In this document: in pieces, positions 12,785 through 20,357 of the stretch
Layout of the letters: each line of letters begins with the position of its first letter
Numbering within the stretch: the stretch's first letter is position 1
Assembly: GCA_031264295.1 (NCBI GenBank)
Contig: JAISED010000001.1
Span: 1 to 37,170, forward strand
DNA: 37,170 bases
Direction of reading: 5' to 3'
From: Eubacteriales Family XIII. Incertae Sedis bacterium
GTDB lineage: Bacteria > Bacillota > Clostridia > Peptostreptococcales > Anaerovoracaceae
Translations under genes and position numbers: made by a program
Notes under the pieces: model-generated
What the model was told of the DNA's origin: nothing
Database searches by the model: none
The model's input: only the letters and a program-made list of their open reading frames with translations

Positions 12785-12883
12785 GCATTTACCGATTCTC
12801 AAAACCGACGCCACGAAAAGACGCGCCGTCCCGGACGCTGATTGTTGTAGATCCATCATATCACCGAGCGGGCGCGATAGCAA

Positions 12884-13096
12884 GACAAAAACGGCGGAAG
12901 AAACGCCCGGTCGGGCAAAACTGCGGAAGAAACGCCCGGTCGGACAAAACGGCGGAAGAAACGCCCGGTCGGGCAAAACTGCGGAAGAAACGCCCGGTCG
13001 GGCAAAACGGCGGAAGAAACGCCCGGTCGGGTAAAACTGCAGAAGAAACGCCCGGTCGGGTAAAACGGTCGGGCAAAACGGCGGAAGAAACGCCAG
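12884..13096. repeat. 29-bp minisatellite, about seven units
   Basis: The core GGAAGAAACGCC recurs at 12896, 12925, 12954, 12983, 13012, 13041 and 13083. The first six are exactly 29 bases apart; the last step is 42 because a 13-base piece is repeated. Each unit contains GCCCGGTCGGGC, whose arms GCCCG/CGGGC can fold. Open frames across it on both strands are by-products of the repeat. Together with 12599-12883 it fills the long gene-free gap between the SLH gene and the YdcF gene. Confidence 0.85.
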
Positions 13097-13158
13097 GCGT
13101 CGAACAAAAACGATATTGTTGACACGCGTTGTTTGTGATATCATATGCAAGAAGGTTA

Positions 13159-13266
13159 ATGGAAAGAAAGGTGTCAGCGATTATGAAAATCCTAAAAAAC
13201 GTCCGCGCCGTCATTATCGTGTCTGCGGCGGTAATTATCGCCGTCAGAAGATGCGAACATTCTTGA
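13159..13266 (+). CDS. possible small membrane peptide (35 residues)
   Basis: A short frame starts at ATG 13159 after AGAAGG, with a second ATG at 13183 after AAAGG. It encodes a basic start, one hydrophobic stretch (AVIIVSAAVIIAV) and the tail RRCEHS. It lies between a possible TTGACA box at 13119-13124 and the YdcF gene, whose first membrane segment is similar (FIAAVIIAVV). It may be a real small protein, or the decayed original N-terminus of the YdcF gene. Evidence is weak. Confidence 0.25.
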   Translation: MERKVSAIMKILKNVRAVIIVSAAVIIAVRRCEHS

Positions 13267-14051
13267 CAATAATGAGGAATAATGCGTTGAAACTTACACA
13301 CCAGACCCGCATCGCGTTTATCGCCGCCGTCATTATCGCTGTGGTAGGTATAAGCGTGGGAATCGCCTTGCCGGGTGGATCCTTTCTGCGGCAAATATCG
13401 CCGCTCGCGGCGGGCGCAGTCGCGCTGTACGGCGTATTGTGCCTGCTGAACCGGCGTTGGCGCAAGGTTCGTCGGTTGCGCTATGCGTGGCTGATTTTAG
13501 CGGCATTGTTTGCCGCAGCATTTATCTCGGTTGAAGCCGTGATAATTGTGAACGCGCACAGCGATTTTGAACTTGGTGAAGCGCCTCCGTCAAAATATCT
13601 GATTGTGCTCGGCGCCGGAGTGAACGGCGCCGACCCGAGCGCGACACTGGTATCGCGTCTGCGAACCGCTCGCGAGTATTTGGAACAGCACGGTGAGCTT
13701 ATCTGTGTAGTGTCCGGCGGGCAAGGCGCGAATGAGGACATATCCGAAGCGGAGGCCATGAAACTTTGGCTCACCGAGCGAGGTATCGCGCCGGAGCGCA
13801 TATTGATGGAGCAGGAAAGCGCAAGCACGGCGGAGAACATGCGGTTCTCGCTTGAATTGCTGCGTTCAGAGTATGGATACGTTACCGATACGCTGATATG
13901 CTCAAACGGCTATCATCTGTTTCGTGCGCGGTGGCTCGCTGAGCGATACGGAACAAACAGCTACGCGCTGAAAGCCCCCGACTATTACGCCTATCTCGGC
14001 ACACTTGGCTATTTCCGCGAGTTCTTCTCGGTGGCGCTGATGTGGCGGTAA
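13251..14051 (+). CDS. YdcF/DUF218 family membrane protein (SanA-like)
   Basis: Membrane-anchored protein with a C-terminal DUF218 domain. The N-terminus has hydrophobic segments (RIAFIAAVIIAVVGISVGIAL; AAGAVALYGVLCLL; AWLILAALFAAAFISVEAVII). The DUF218 core is complete: KYLIVLGAGVNGADPS, VVSGGQGANEDISEAEAM, GIAPERILMEQESASTAENM and LICSNGYHLFRARWLAERYG. Family members are linked to envelope integrity, but no reaction is established. The start is uncertain: ATG 13251 and ATG 13272 lack good sites, while a TTG at 13287 has GAGGA at 13274-13278. The gene ends 182 bases before the next, and no operon partner is visible. Confidence 0.78.
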   Translation: MRTFLTIMRNNALKLTHQTRIAFIAAVIIAVVGISVGIALPGGSFLRQISPLAAGAVALYGVLCLLNRRWRKVRRLRYAWLILAALFAAAFISVEAVIIVNAHSDFELGEAPPSKYLIVLGAGVNGADPSATLVSRLRTAREYLEQHGELICVVSGGQGANEDISEAEAMKLWLTERGIAPERILMEQESASTAENMRFSLELLRSEYGYVTDTLICSNGYHLFRARWLAERYGTNSYALKAPDYYAYLGTLGYFREFFSVALMWR

Positions 14052-14152
14052 CTGCCTCAGCGATGTCAGTTACCATTAACGTAGAAACGAATATGCAAGA
14101 TTCAGCTTAATTCAGTTCCCTCATAATAACCATAAATATCTTTTTTTAAGGA

Positions 14153-14181
14153 TTAACATCCCGTAAATTTTATGTTATACT
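14153..14181 (+). promoter_or_regulatory. promoter of the DUF4143 ATPase gene
   Basis: TTAACA (14153-14158), a 17-base spacer, and TATACT (14176-14181), followed by AAAAGGAG before the ATG at 14234. Confidence 0.6.
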
Positions 14182-14233
14182 GAATTCATTCTAAGAAAAG
14201 GAGTGTCGAGGCTGTCTACTCGGCTGAAGATAT

Positions 14234-15361
14234 ATGATTACTCGCGCTATTGAAGAAAGTATTCGCAAGGAGGTCAGCTCCGGCAGGAAAGCGGTCATTC
14301 TGCTCGGCGCGCGCCAGGTGGGCAAGACGACGCTCACGAATATGTTGTTTGGCGAGCGTAGTGATGTGTTATGGCTGAACGGCGACACGTCAAACGATCG
14401 CGTGCTGCTGACCGCACAGAGCATCGAACAACTGCGCGTCATCATCGGCAAGCACAAGGTTCTCGTTATTGATGAGGCGCAGCGTGTCCCCGATATCGGC
14501 ATCATATTGAAGCTCATTATCGACAATATCCCGCAGGTTAAAGTTGTCGCGACGGGCAGTTCGTCGCTCGACTTGGCAAGCAGGACATCCGAACCATTGA
14601 CAGGCCGCAAACGGCAGTTCACTTTGTTTCCGCTTTCGTTTGCGGAGATGGTCGAATATCATGGGCGGCGCGCAGAGCAAAACCTATTACAACATAGGCT
14701 TATCTATGGGTATTATCCTGACGTCGTTAATTCGCCCGGCGAGGAACGTCGATTATTGCAGGAGTTGTCCGACAGCTATCTCTACAAGGATATTCTCGTG
14801 CTCGACAAAATCAAAAAATCAGATAAGCTTACACTCTTGCTTCGGGCATTAGCGTTTCAAGTCGGCTCACAGGTATCCTATACTGAGCTTGGGCAGTTGT
14901 GCGGGCTTGACAACAAGACAGTCGAGAAATATATCGCGATTTTAGAACAGACCTTCGTACTTTTTCGCCTTGGTTCATACTCGCGTAATTTGCGAAATGA
15001 GCTGAAAGCGAGCCGCAAAATCTACTTTACGGACAACGGCGTGCGTAACGCATTGATAGCGGATTTTCGCCCCATTGAATTGCGTGATGATATAGGCAAA
15101 TTGTGGGAAAATTTCCTCGTCAGCGAGCGCTTCAAGCGCAACTCATACGCCGAGAACTACGCGAATCCGTGGTTCTGGCGCACATTGGCGCAGCAGGAAA
15201 TAGACTATGTTGAAGAGCAGGATGGGCATTTATCCGCATACGAATTCAAGTGGAATCCCTCTGCGAAGGCCAAACGCCCCAAAGCCTTTTTTGAGGCGTA
15301 CAGTGACAGTTCTTTCACTGTAGTGCATCGGGATAACTTTACGGAGTTTTTGTTAGATTAA
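14234..15361 (+). CDS. AAA_14/DUF4143 family ATPase
   Basis: A 375-residue ATPase with Walker A LGARQVGKTT (24-33), Walker B VLVIDEAQR with D80 and E81, the sensor-like VVATGSSSLDL, and the RxxxFxLxPLSFAE segment typical of this family. The C-terminal DUF4143 part has a winged-helix-like LGQLCGLDNKTVEKYIAIL and a PD-(D/E)XK-like end (QEIDYVEEQDGHLSAYEFKW), where E-x-D and E-F-K take the place of the nuclease residues. These proteins are common, patchily distributed and of uncertain function; association with mobile or defence genes is an inference. It is followed within 125 bases by a toxin-antitoxin pair that has its own promoter. Confidence 0.85.
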   Translation: MITRAIEESIRKEVSSGRKAVILLGARQVGKTTLTNMLFGERSDVLWLNGDTSNDRVLLTAQSIEQLRVIIGKHKVLVIDEAQRVPDIGIILKLIIDNIPQVKVVATGSSSLDLASRTSEPLTGRKRQFTLFPLSFAEMVEYHGRRAEQNLLQHRLIYGYYPDVVNSPGEERRLLQELSDSYLYKDILVLDKIKKSDKLTLLLRALAFQVGSQVSYTELGQLCGLDNKTVEKYIAILEQTFVLFRLGSYSRNLRNELKASRKIYFTDNGVRNALIADFRPIELRDDIGKLWENFLVSERFKRNSYAENYANPWFWRTLAQQEIDYVEEQDGHLSAYEFKWNPSAKAKRPKAFFEAYSDSSFTVVHRDNFTEFLLD

Positions 15362-15424
15362 CCCGTTTAACTGCATTTAAACTGCATCTAGATATACTAT
15401 GATAAGCTCTTTGCGTTTTAACAT

Positions 15425-15454
15425 TTGACAAGTGTTACGCTACTGTGTTATACT
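15425..15454 (+). promoter_or_regulatory. promoter of the relB/yafQ pair
   Basis: TTGACA (15425-15430), 18-base spacer, TATACT (15449-15454). A direct repeat GTGTTAC/GTGTTAT lies between and over the boxes and could be the antitoxin operator. GGGAGGAGG follows before the ATG. Confidence 0.6.
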
Positions 15455-15482
15455 GGATTTAAATTAAGGGAGGAGGTTTGAA

Positions 15483-15761
15483 ATGGCTATTAATACTTCC
15501 AATGTGAGTTTCCGTATAGATACGGATATAAAGAATCAAGCCGATAGGCTCTTCGCTGAGCTAGGGCTTAATATGACCACAGCGTTTAATATATTCCTTC
15601 GTCAGACTGTGCGAGAAGGTTCAATTCCCTTTAGCATAACGGTCAACACACCTAACGCCGAAACGATCGCCGCTATGCTCGAAGCGGCGCGCATAGTTAA
15701 AGACCCATCTGTTCAGCGATATTCCGACGTTGAGGAAGCATTAATGGAGTTGAAACGATGA
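15483..15761 (+). CDS. RelB/DinJ family antitoxin
   Basis: A 92-residue antitoxin. The ribbon-helix-helix start is typical: NVSFRIDTDIKNQADRLFAELGLNMTTAFNIFLRQTVREGSIPF. This part dimerises and binds the operator; the acidic C-terminal half (LEAARIVKDPSVQRYSDVEEALMELKR) is the expected toxin-wrapping segment. GGAGGAGG ahead of the ATG is a strong ribosome site. The stop overlaps the ATG of the adjacent yafQ frame by four bases, as in functional pairs. The antitoxin is complete although the toxin frame is broken. Confidence 0.88.
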   Translation: MAINTSNVSFRIDTDIKNQADRLFAELGLNMTTAFNIFLRQTVREGSIPFSITVNTPNAETIAAMLEAARIVKDPSVQRYSDVEEALMELKR

Positions 15762-16036
15762 GCAGAGATGTCATTTGAACCTCTCAATTCAAGAAAGACT
15801 ACAAACTCGCGATGAGGCGCAACTTGGATATTTCGCTCTTGGACGATTGCATTCGTATGCTTGCCGCAAGCCAAACACTAGCCCCAGAGTACTATGATCA
15901 CTCTTTGGCAGGACAATGGTCGGGGTATAGAGAGTGTCATATCCAGCCTGATTGGATTTTGGTCTATCGAGTGGAAAGCGATGAATTAGTCCTCGTTCTG
16001 TCTCGTACCGGAAAACATAGCGATTTAGGGTTTTAG
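15758..16036 (+). pseudogene. YafQ/RelE-type toxin inactivated by a stop at codon 7
   Basis: The frame begins with ATG at 15758 overlapping the antitoxin stop, reads six codons, meets TGA at 15776-15778, and then continues in the same frame through a full-length YafQ: TSQFKKDYKLAMRRNLDISLL ... HIQPDWILVYRV ... LSRTGKHSDLGF. Counting the stop as codon 7, the residues corresponding to the YafQ active site are all present (H48, H61, D65, W66, R83, H87). Only the first strand is affected. A start at ATG 15812 would lack the N-terminal helix and has no ribosome site. A recent nonsense mutation selected to silence the toxin is most likely; recoding or sequence error is less likely. Confidence 0.8.
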
Positions 16037-16064
16037 AGAAATGCCGTCGCACAGGATCACTGCG

Positions 16065-16442
16065 TTAGCCTTGAACTCCAGGAAAAACAATCCTTCCCTC
16101 TGTAGCATCCGCACCAAAAAACGCCCTGTATTTATTGGTGTGAGGATTCATCACAAGTGACGCTTGCCATGTTTGTGAAAAATTCAAACGCTGCGTATTC
16201 ATATCAGTTCCGGACATAAATACCAAGAGGCCATTTGGATGTGTATGAAACCACCCAACAATCGCCAATTGGTGGGTGGTTTCAAAGATAGAGTTTTTTT
16301 GCGCAATAACTTGGTGAATATCTGCCCACATTTCTCTTGAAATTTCAACAAAAGCGGGGTCTCCAGTCGTCTTTGCAAGAATAATATCTTCAACAAAGCA
16401 ATATACTTCGTTTTTATACCGTGCAACATTACCCAGAAGCAC
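16065..16442 (-). pseudogene. 5'-truncated JAMM/MPN (Mov34-type) metalloprotease-like gene
   Basis: The frame carries a JAMM zinc-site pattern: VGWFHTHPNGLL...MSGTD, with H66, H68, S77 and D80 counted from a GTG at 16442. Proteins of this fold cut isopeptide or ubiquitin-like conjugates. Upstream of that GTG the frame continues as EVYDKEKRNRVEQGG, a normal lead-in for the domain, and then hits a TAG with no ATG, so the true N-terminus seems to be lost. The spacing between HTH and S is one residue longer than in the textbook motif. It sits beside an IS66 remnant that may have caused the truncation. If GTG 16442 is used, a 125-residue protein could still be made. Confidence 0.55.
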
Positions 16443-16639
16443 GCCACCTTGTTCTACTCGGTTCCTTTTTTCTTTATCGTATACTTCCTATAAGGATCCG
16501 TTAAGTTCATTACTCACTACGCCTAAAGACATGGTTTCACAAGCCAATCTGTCATGGTTTATTTTCAATCTGCTCAGATTCTTCCTGGTTCTTAGTCACT
16601 ATTTACAGCCGAACGAAAAGATGATATAAAATAAAAGGG

Positions 16640-16750
16640 GCAGGTTTCAATATAGCTTTTAACTGCAGCATAGTGTCCTGCCGTCTCCTCCGACTGGAAC
16701 TGCCCTGAGATTTTTAACTTACTCTTCACGCCTCGCAAGGATCTCTCGGC
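16640..16750 (-). pseudogene. C-terminal remnant of an IS66-type transposase
   Basis: About 37 residues reading AERSLRGVKSKLKIS...SEETAGHYAAVKSYIETC match the conserved end of IS66 transposases (AER-LR--K-K---SG-F-S-------SYI-T). The motif is embedded in a short frame (16592-16807) with unrelated flanks, so only a scar remains. The stretch 16443-16920 otherwise shows no gene. Confidence 0.5.
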
Positions 16751-16923
16751 AAGAAATCCAAATGTTTGGATTTTTGAGTGAACGCGATTTAAGGCCATGC
16801 AAAACAAGGTCTGGACTTGTTCTCAAAAATCCAAGATAAATTCCTCATGCCTCATTCTTCGTTTATTCCCTCTGGACAGTAACAAAAGCCCATAAAATTC
16901 GGACAAAAGTTTGTAAAATACAG

Positions 16924-16952
16924 TGGAAAGACCGGACAAAGTACGTTATAAT
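16924..16952 (+). promoter_or_regulatory. candidate promoter of the thiamine operon
   Basis: TGGAAA (16924-16929), 17-base spacer, TATAAT (16947-16952). A start near 16959 would give a 5' leader of about 260 bases containing the dispersed repeat. No TPP riboswitch signature is visible in that leader. Confidence 0.45.
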
Positions 16953-16967
16953 GATCCTAATTACTTA

Positions 16968-17045
16968 GGCAAGCTCCGGAAACCTGTCAACGACGTACAG
17001 CGGAAAAAAGACCGTCCGACGGCATGATGAGGGTTTCCAGAGGGC
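16968..17045 (+). repeat. dispersed ~82-bp inverted-repeat element, copy 1
   Basis: Begins GGCAAGCTCCGGAAAC and shares the inner block AAAAAAGACCGTCCGA and GCATGA-GAGGGTTT with the reverse complement of the copy at 26963-27044. Its right end (GGGTTTCCAGAGGGC) has decayed. Confidence 0.7.
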
Positions 17046-17067
17046 GCATTAGATTGCAGAAAAGATC

Positions 17068-17168
17068 GCGATGTTGACATGTGCGTTAGCGGCGCCGTTC
17101 GATAGTTGGCGTTGGTATCGTTGCGGCGATATCAACATTGTAATGGCGATATTGACATGAGTGTCAGC
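17068..17168. repeat. direct repeats in the thiS leader
   Basis: GCGATGTTGACATGTGCGTT at 17068-17087 resembles GCGATATTGACATGAGTGTC at 17146-17165, with an inverted relative GCGATATCAACATTG at 17126-17140 between them. These could form alternative leader structures or be operator sites; no known riboswitch fits. Confidence 0.45.
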
Positions 17169-17219
17169 ATTTACATTCTGCATAGGGGGCGGAACTTGCG
17201 CCGCGTAAAAGGAAATGAT

Positions 17220-17417
17220 ATGATTACTGTTAATGGACTTCCGGTGGAGCTCAATGGTTCACGGAATTTATTAGAATTTCTAAATGAACAGGGTTACGAT
17301 CAACGGGTGATCGTGATCGGTCTCAATGATAAGATAGTCCCCAAAGGGACTTACCCTGGCATTGTCCTCAAGGATAATGATGTATTGGATGTGCTGCATT
17401 TTGTGAGCGGCGGCTGA
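17220..17417 (+). CDS. thiS: ThiS sulfur carrier protein
   Basis: A 65-residue ubiquitin-fold sulfur carrier for the thiamine thiazole ring. ATG at 17220 has AAAAGGA at 17207-17213; longer frames upstream lack a site. The start [11 protein letters not shown], the middle [20 protein letters not shown] and the C-terminal GG needed for adenylation and thiocarboxylation are all present. The sequence ends exactly in VSGG. First gene of thiS-thiG-thiH-thiE. The adenylating partner ThiF, often encoded next to it, is not in the cluster. Confidence 0.9.
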   Translation: MITVNGLPVELNGSRNLLEFLNEQGYDQRVIVIGLNDKIVPKGTYPGIVLKDNDVLDVLHFVSGG

Positions 17418-17449
17418 GACTGCGCGGTCGGCGCCGAAGAGAGGCGATA

Positions 17450-18232
17450 ATGAAAACTTTGAATAATAGACTTGTACTAGGTGAGCATGAATTCACATCC
17501 CGCTTTATTCTCGGTTCGGGGAAGTACTCATTAAACCTGATTAAGGCGGCTGTCGAGAATGCGGGGGCGCAGATGATCACGCTGGCGCTGCGCCGCGCTA
17601 ATCCCGGCGGCGAAGAGAATATCCTCGATTTTATACCGCAGGGGGTCACTCTCCTGCCGAATACTTCAGGCGCGAGAACCGCGGAAGAGGCGGTAAAAAT
17701 AGCGAGGTTCTCCCGCGAACTCGGCTGCGGGGATTTTGTGAAAATCGAGGTCATACGCGATACAAAATACCTGTTCCCTGATAATTATGAAACCGTGAGA
17801 GCGACTGAAATTCTCGCAAGTGAAGGCTTTGTCGTAATGCCGTATATGCAGCCGGATTTGAACGTCGCCAGGGATCTGGCAAGCGCCGGAGCAGCCTGCG
17901 TCATGCCGCTGGCCGCTCCGATAGGTTCCAACAGAGGACTGCAGGCTCGGGAGTTCATAAAGATCCTGATCGATGAAATCGACTTGCCGGTGATAGTAGA
18001 CGCGGGCATAGGCTGTCCGTCCCAAGCATGCGAGGCAATGGAAATGGGCGCGGCGGCTGTTATGGCAAATACGGCTATTGCGACTGCCGGCGATATTCCG
18101 CTCATGGCAGAGGCATTCAAAAATGCGATTGAAGCAGGCCGCTCGGCCTACCTCGCCGGGCTTGGACGCGTACTGGAGAACGGCGCATCCGCTTCGTCTC
18201 CACTGACGGGTTTTTTATCGGCTGCGGATTAG
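17450..18232 (+). CDS. thiG: ThiG thiazole synthase
   Basis: A 260-residue TIM-barrel enzyme joining deoxyxylulose phosphate, dehydroglycine and ThiS thiocarboxylate into the thiazole phosphate. The Schiff-base lysine is K98 in GDFVKIEV. Other conserved parts are [73 protein letters not shown] and [15 protein letters not shown] precedes the ATG. It lies 32 bases after thiS and 33 before thiH in one operon. Full length and intact. Confidence 0.95.
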   Translation: MKTLNNRLVLGEHEFTSRFILGSGKYSLNLIKAAVENAGAQMITLALRRANPGGEENILDFIPQGVTLLPNTSGARTAEEAVKIARFSRELGCGDFVKIEVIRDTKYLFPDNYETVRATEILASEGFVVMPYMQPDLNVARDLASAGAACVMPLAAPIGSNRGLQAREFIKILIDEIDLPVIVDAGIGCPSQACEAMEMGAAAVMANTAIATAGDIPLMAEAFKNAIEAGRSAYLAGLGRVLENGASASSPLTGFLSAAD

Positions 18233-18265
18233 GCGGCTTACTGTTTTAATAGGAAGGTAATTGGC

Positions 18266-19447
18266 ATGGATGTGAAAAGTATTTTGAACGGCAGCTCTGA
18301 GTGGCCAGACTATATGGATTATTTGCCTAACATGGATCTTATTAGAGAAAATATAATGCTTCGCGTTTTGGCCTCGGTAGAATCACTTGAGTTTGACAGG
18401 TATACGCCGGATGACGTGCGGCGGGCTTTAGGCGCGCGTGAATGCACGGTGTATGATTTCGCGGCGCTGCTCTCTCAGGCGGCAGTTCCTTTTTTGGAGG
18501 AGGTGGCTCAGCGAGCACGGAAGGAAACCCGCGCGCGTTTCGGGAATTCGGTCACACTGTTCACACCGCTTTATATTGCGAATTATTGCGTAAACCAGTG
18601 CGTTTATTGTGGATTCAACCGGTCTAACCGTATAAAAAGAGCACGGCTTGAATCTGATGAATTGGAACGGGAGATGCGAGCTATAGCTGCGTCGGGACTT
18701 GAAGAAATCCTTATATTGACGGGGGAAAGTCCTAGAATGTCGAATGTCGCTTACATCAGCAATGCATGTGCAATCGCGAGGAAGTATTTCCGCGTCGTGG
18801 GCGTGGAGGTTTATCCGATGAATATCCGTGAATACACCGCTCTGCACAGTTGCGGCGTGGATTTCGTGACGGTTTTTCAGGAGACATACAACATGCAGCG
18901 CTATGGGGAGCTTCATCCGGGCGGGCGAAAACGCATATTTCCTTATAGGTTTCACGCGCAGGAAAGGGCATTGATGGGGGGCGTCAGGGGCGTTGGATTT
19001 GCGGTGCTTCTCGGGCTTTCGGATTTTAGGGCGGACGCCTTTGCAACCGGACTTCACGCCCTTATGATTCAAAAAAAGTATCCGCACGCGGAAATTTCAT
19101 TTTCCTGTCCGAGGCTGAGGCCTATTCCAGGCGGCAGTTTCACCGTCTCTCGGGATGTCAGTGAGGCTGAACTATTCCAGGTAATGTGCGCCTACAGGAT
19201 TTTCATGCCTTCCGCCAATATTACAATTTCCAGCAGGGAATCCGCGCGATTCCGCGATAATGTGGTGGGAATAGCAGCGACTAAGATATCCGCAGGGGTG
19301 GATGTAGGCGTGGGCAGGCATGCGAAGAATGTCGCCAAGGGCGAAGAGCAGTTTGAAATCGACGATGGACGTTCTGTGAGTGAAATCTGTGAGATGTTGG
19401 CGTCGCGCGGCTTGCAGCCCGTAATGAGTGAGTATATCTATGTTTGA
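18266..19447 (+). CDS. thiH: ThiH radical-SAM tyrosine lyase
   Basis: A 393-residue radical-SAM enzyme that splits tyrosine to give dehydroglycine for ThiG. The iron-sulfur binding motif is C108-x3-C112-x2-C115 in ANYCVNQCVYCGFNRSNR. The family segments EILILTGESP, VYPMNIREY, FQETYN and the C-terminal ISAGVDVGVG are in place. AGGAAGG lies before the ATG. Use of oxygen-sensitive ThiH rather than the oxidase ThiO suits an anaerobe. The 3' end overlaps the next gene by eight bases when ATG 19440 is used. Confidence 0.95.
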   Translation: MDVKSILNGSSEWPDYMDYLPNMDLIRENIMLRVLASVESLEFDRYTPDDVRRALGARECTVYDFAALLSQAAVPFLEEVAQRARKETRARFGNSVTLFTPLYIANYCVNQCVYCGFNRSNRIKRARLESDELEREMRAIAASGLEEILILTGESPRMSNVAYISNACAIARKYFRVVGVEVYPMNIREYTALHSCGVDFVTVFQETYNMQRYGELHPGGRKRIFPYRFHAQERALMGGVRGVGFAVLLGLSDFRADAFATGLHALMIQKKYPHAEISFSCPRLRPIPGGSFTVSRDVSEAELFQVMCAYRIFMPSANITISSRESARFRDNVVGIAATKISAGVDVGVGRHAKNVAKGEEQFEIDDGRSVSEICEMLASRGLQPVMSEYIYV

Positions 19448-20132
19448 AATCGTTGCGGTTACGGACTTTCGTCAGTGCGCGGAGGCGCCGCTGAAACGCA
19501 TACGGCGCATTTCGGAGTCCGGCGTATCGGCCATAATATTGAGAGAGAAGGGACTGGAAGCTTCGGAATACGCAGTTCTTGCACAGCAGGCGGCGGATGT
19601 CTTATTTGATAGCATTAAAAACCCTCGCGAAGGTAGTGTGAACAACCGCAGCGGCGGCAGCGGCGACACGGGCGGCGGCAGTTGCGACGGCCGCGCGGAG
19701 TTGATCATACATACGTTTCATGATGCGGCGGCTCAGATAGGATGCCGAAAGCTGCATCTTCCGTTCAGTTTATTTGCGGGAGCGCCGTGGCTTTATCGTG
19801 ATTTTTCGGTTGGGGTTTCCGTTCATTCTGTAGAAGAAGCGCGTCTTGCAGCATCACTAGGCGCTTCGCGCTTGGTGGCCGGTCACATCTTCGAAACCGA
19901 CTGTAAAGAGGGGCTTGCTCCCCGAGGGATTGACTTCCTCGCTGAGATATGCCGCACCGTTGCAATTCCGGTCTATGCGATAGGCGGAATCAATATTCAT
20001 AATATAGACAAGGTCAGAGAGGTCGGCGCCGTCGGCGCCTGCCTTATGTCCCCGTTTATGCGAACGGACAATGTAGAGCAGCTCACGTCTCGTCTACTTG
20101 CGGCGGCGTCTGACGCAGGAGTCCGCAGCTGA
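19440..20132 (+). CDS. thiE: ThiE/TenI-family thiamine phosphate synthase
   Basis: TIM-barrel protein of the ThiE/TenI family, about 230 residues. ThiE joins the pyrimidine and thiazole halves; TenI homologues aromatise the thiazole. Visible segments: MFEIVAVTDF, SAIILREKGLE, LHLPFSLFAG, VGVSVHSVEEA, AGHIFETDCKEGLAPRG and PVYAIGGINIHNI. The canonical ThiE phosphate-binding and pyrimidine-binding residues are only partly recognisable, so TenI-like activity is possible. A Gly/Ser-rich insert (about residues 62-84) interrupts the first half, which is unusual. Start ATG 19440 gives the normal N-terminus; GTG 19428 is an alternative. Last gene of the operon. Confidence 0.8.
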   Translation: MFEIVAVTDFRQCAEAPLKRIRRISESGVSAIILREKGLEASEYAVLAQQAADVLFDSIKNPREGSVNNRSGGSGDTGGGSCDGRAELIIHTFHDAAAQIGCRKLHLPFSLFAGAPWLYRDFSVGVSVHSVEEARLAASLGASRLVAGHIFETDCKEGLAPRGIDFLAEICRTVAIPVYAIGGINIHNIDKVREVGAVGACLMSPFMRTDNVEQLTSRLLAAASDAGVRS

Positions 20133-20138
20133 CATGCA

Positions 20139-20240
20139 GGCAAGCTCCGGAAATCTGCGTTATGTCATCCCGAATGCCAATGACGCCGATGAAATCCACA
20201 TCAGCGGCAAGCTCCGGAAACCTGCGTTATGTCATCCGGC
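20139..20240 (+). repeat. dispersed inverted-repeat element, two tandem partial copies
   Basis: GGCAAGCTCCGGAAATCTGC at 20139 and GGCAAGCTCCGGAAACCTGC at 20206 start two half-copies, each followed by GTTATGTCATCC. They match the end of the copy at 26963-27044 read on its minus strand. The remainder of 20241-20357 is GC-rich, with no gene seen. Confidence 0.7.
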
Positions 20241-20357
20241 GGGCGCGCACACGGGGGATGATCGGTGGTCTCGGACGCGAGGGCGCGGGCTTGACGTAAG
20301 CGACAGGTCTTACCGGCGGGCGCGGGCGGATGCGGAAGGGTCAGGCGCCATGTGCGC

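Noticed and set aside
12884-13096. Minisatellite considered as a CRISPR array because of the 29-base period
   Set aside because: Units abut directly; there are no unique spacers and no resemblance to the I-E repeat beyond GC-rich arms.
12754-13394. Open frames on both strands through the 29-bp minisatellite
   Set aside because: The repeat contains no stop in several frames; products are low-complexity and frames disagree between strands.
16959-17219. TPP riboswitch ahead of thiS
   Set aside because: The conserved CTGAGA and ACCTGATCTGGATAAT-type blocks are not present.
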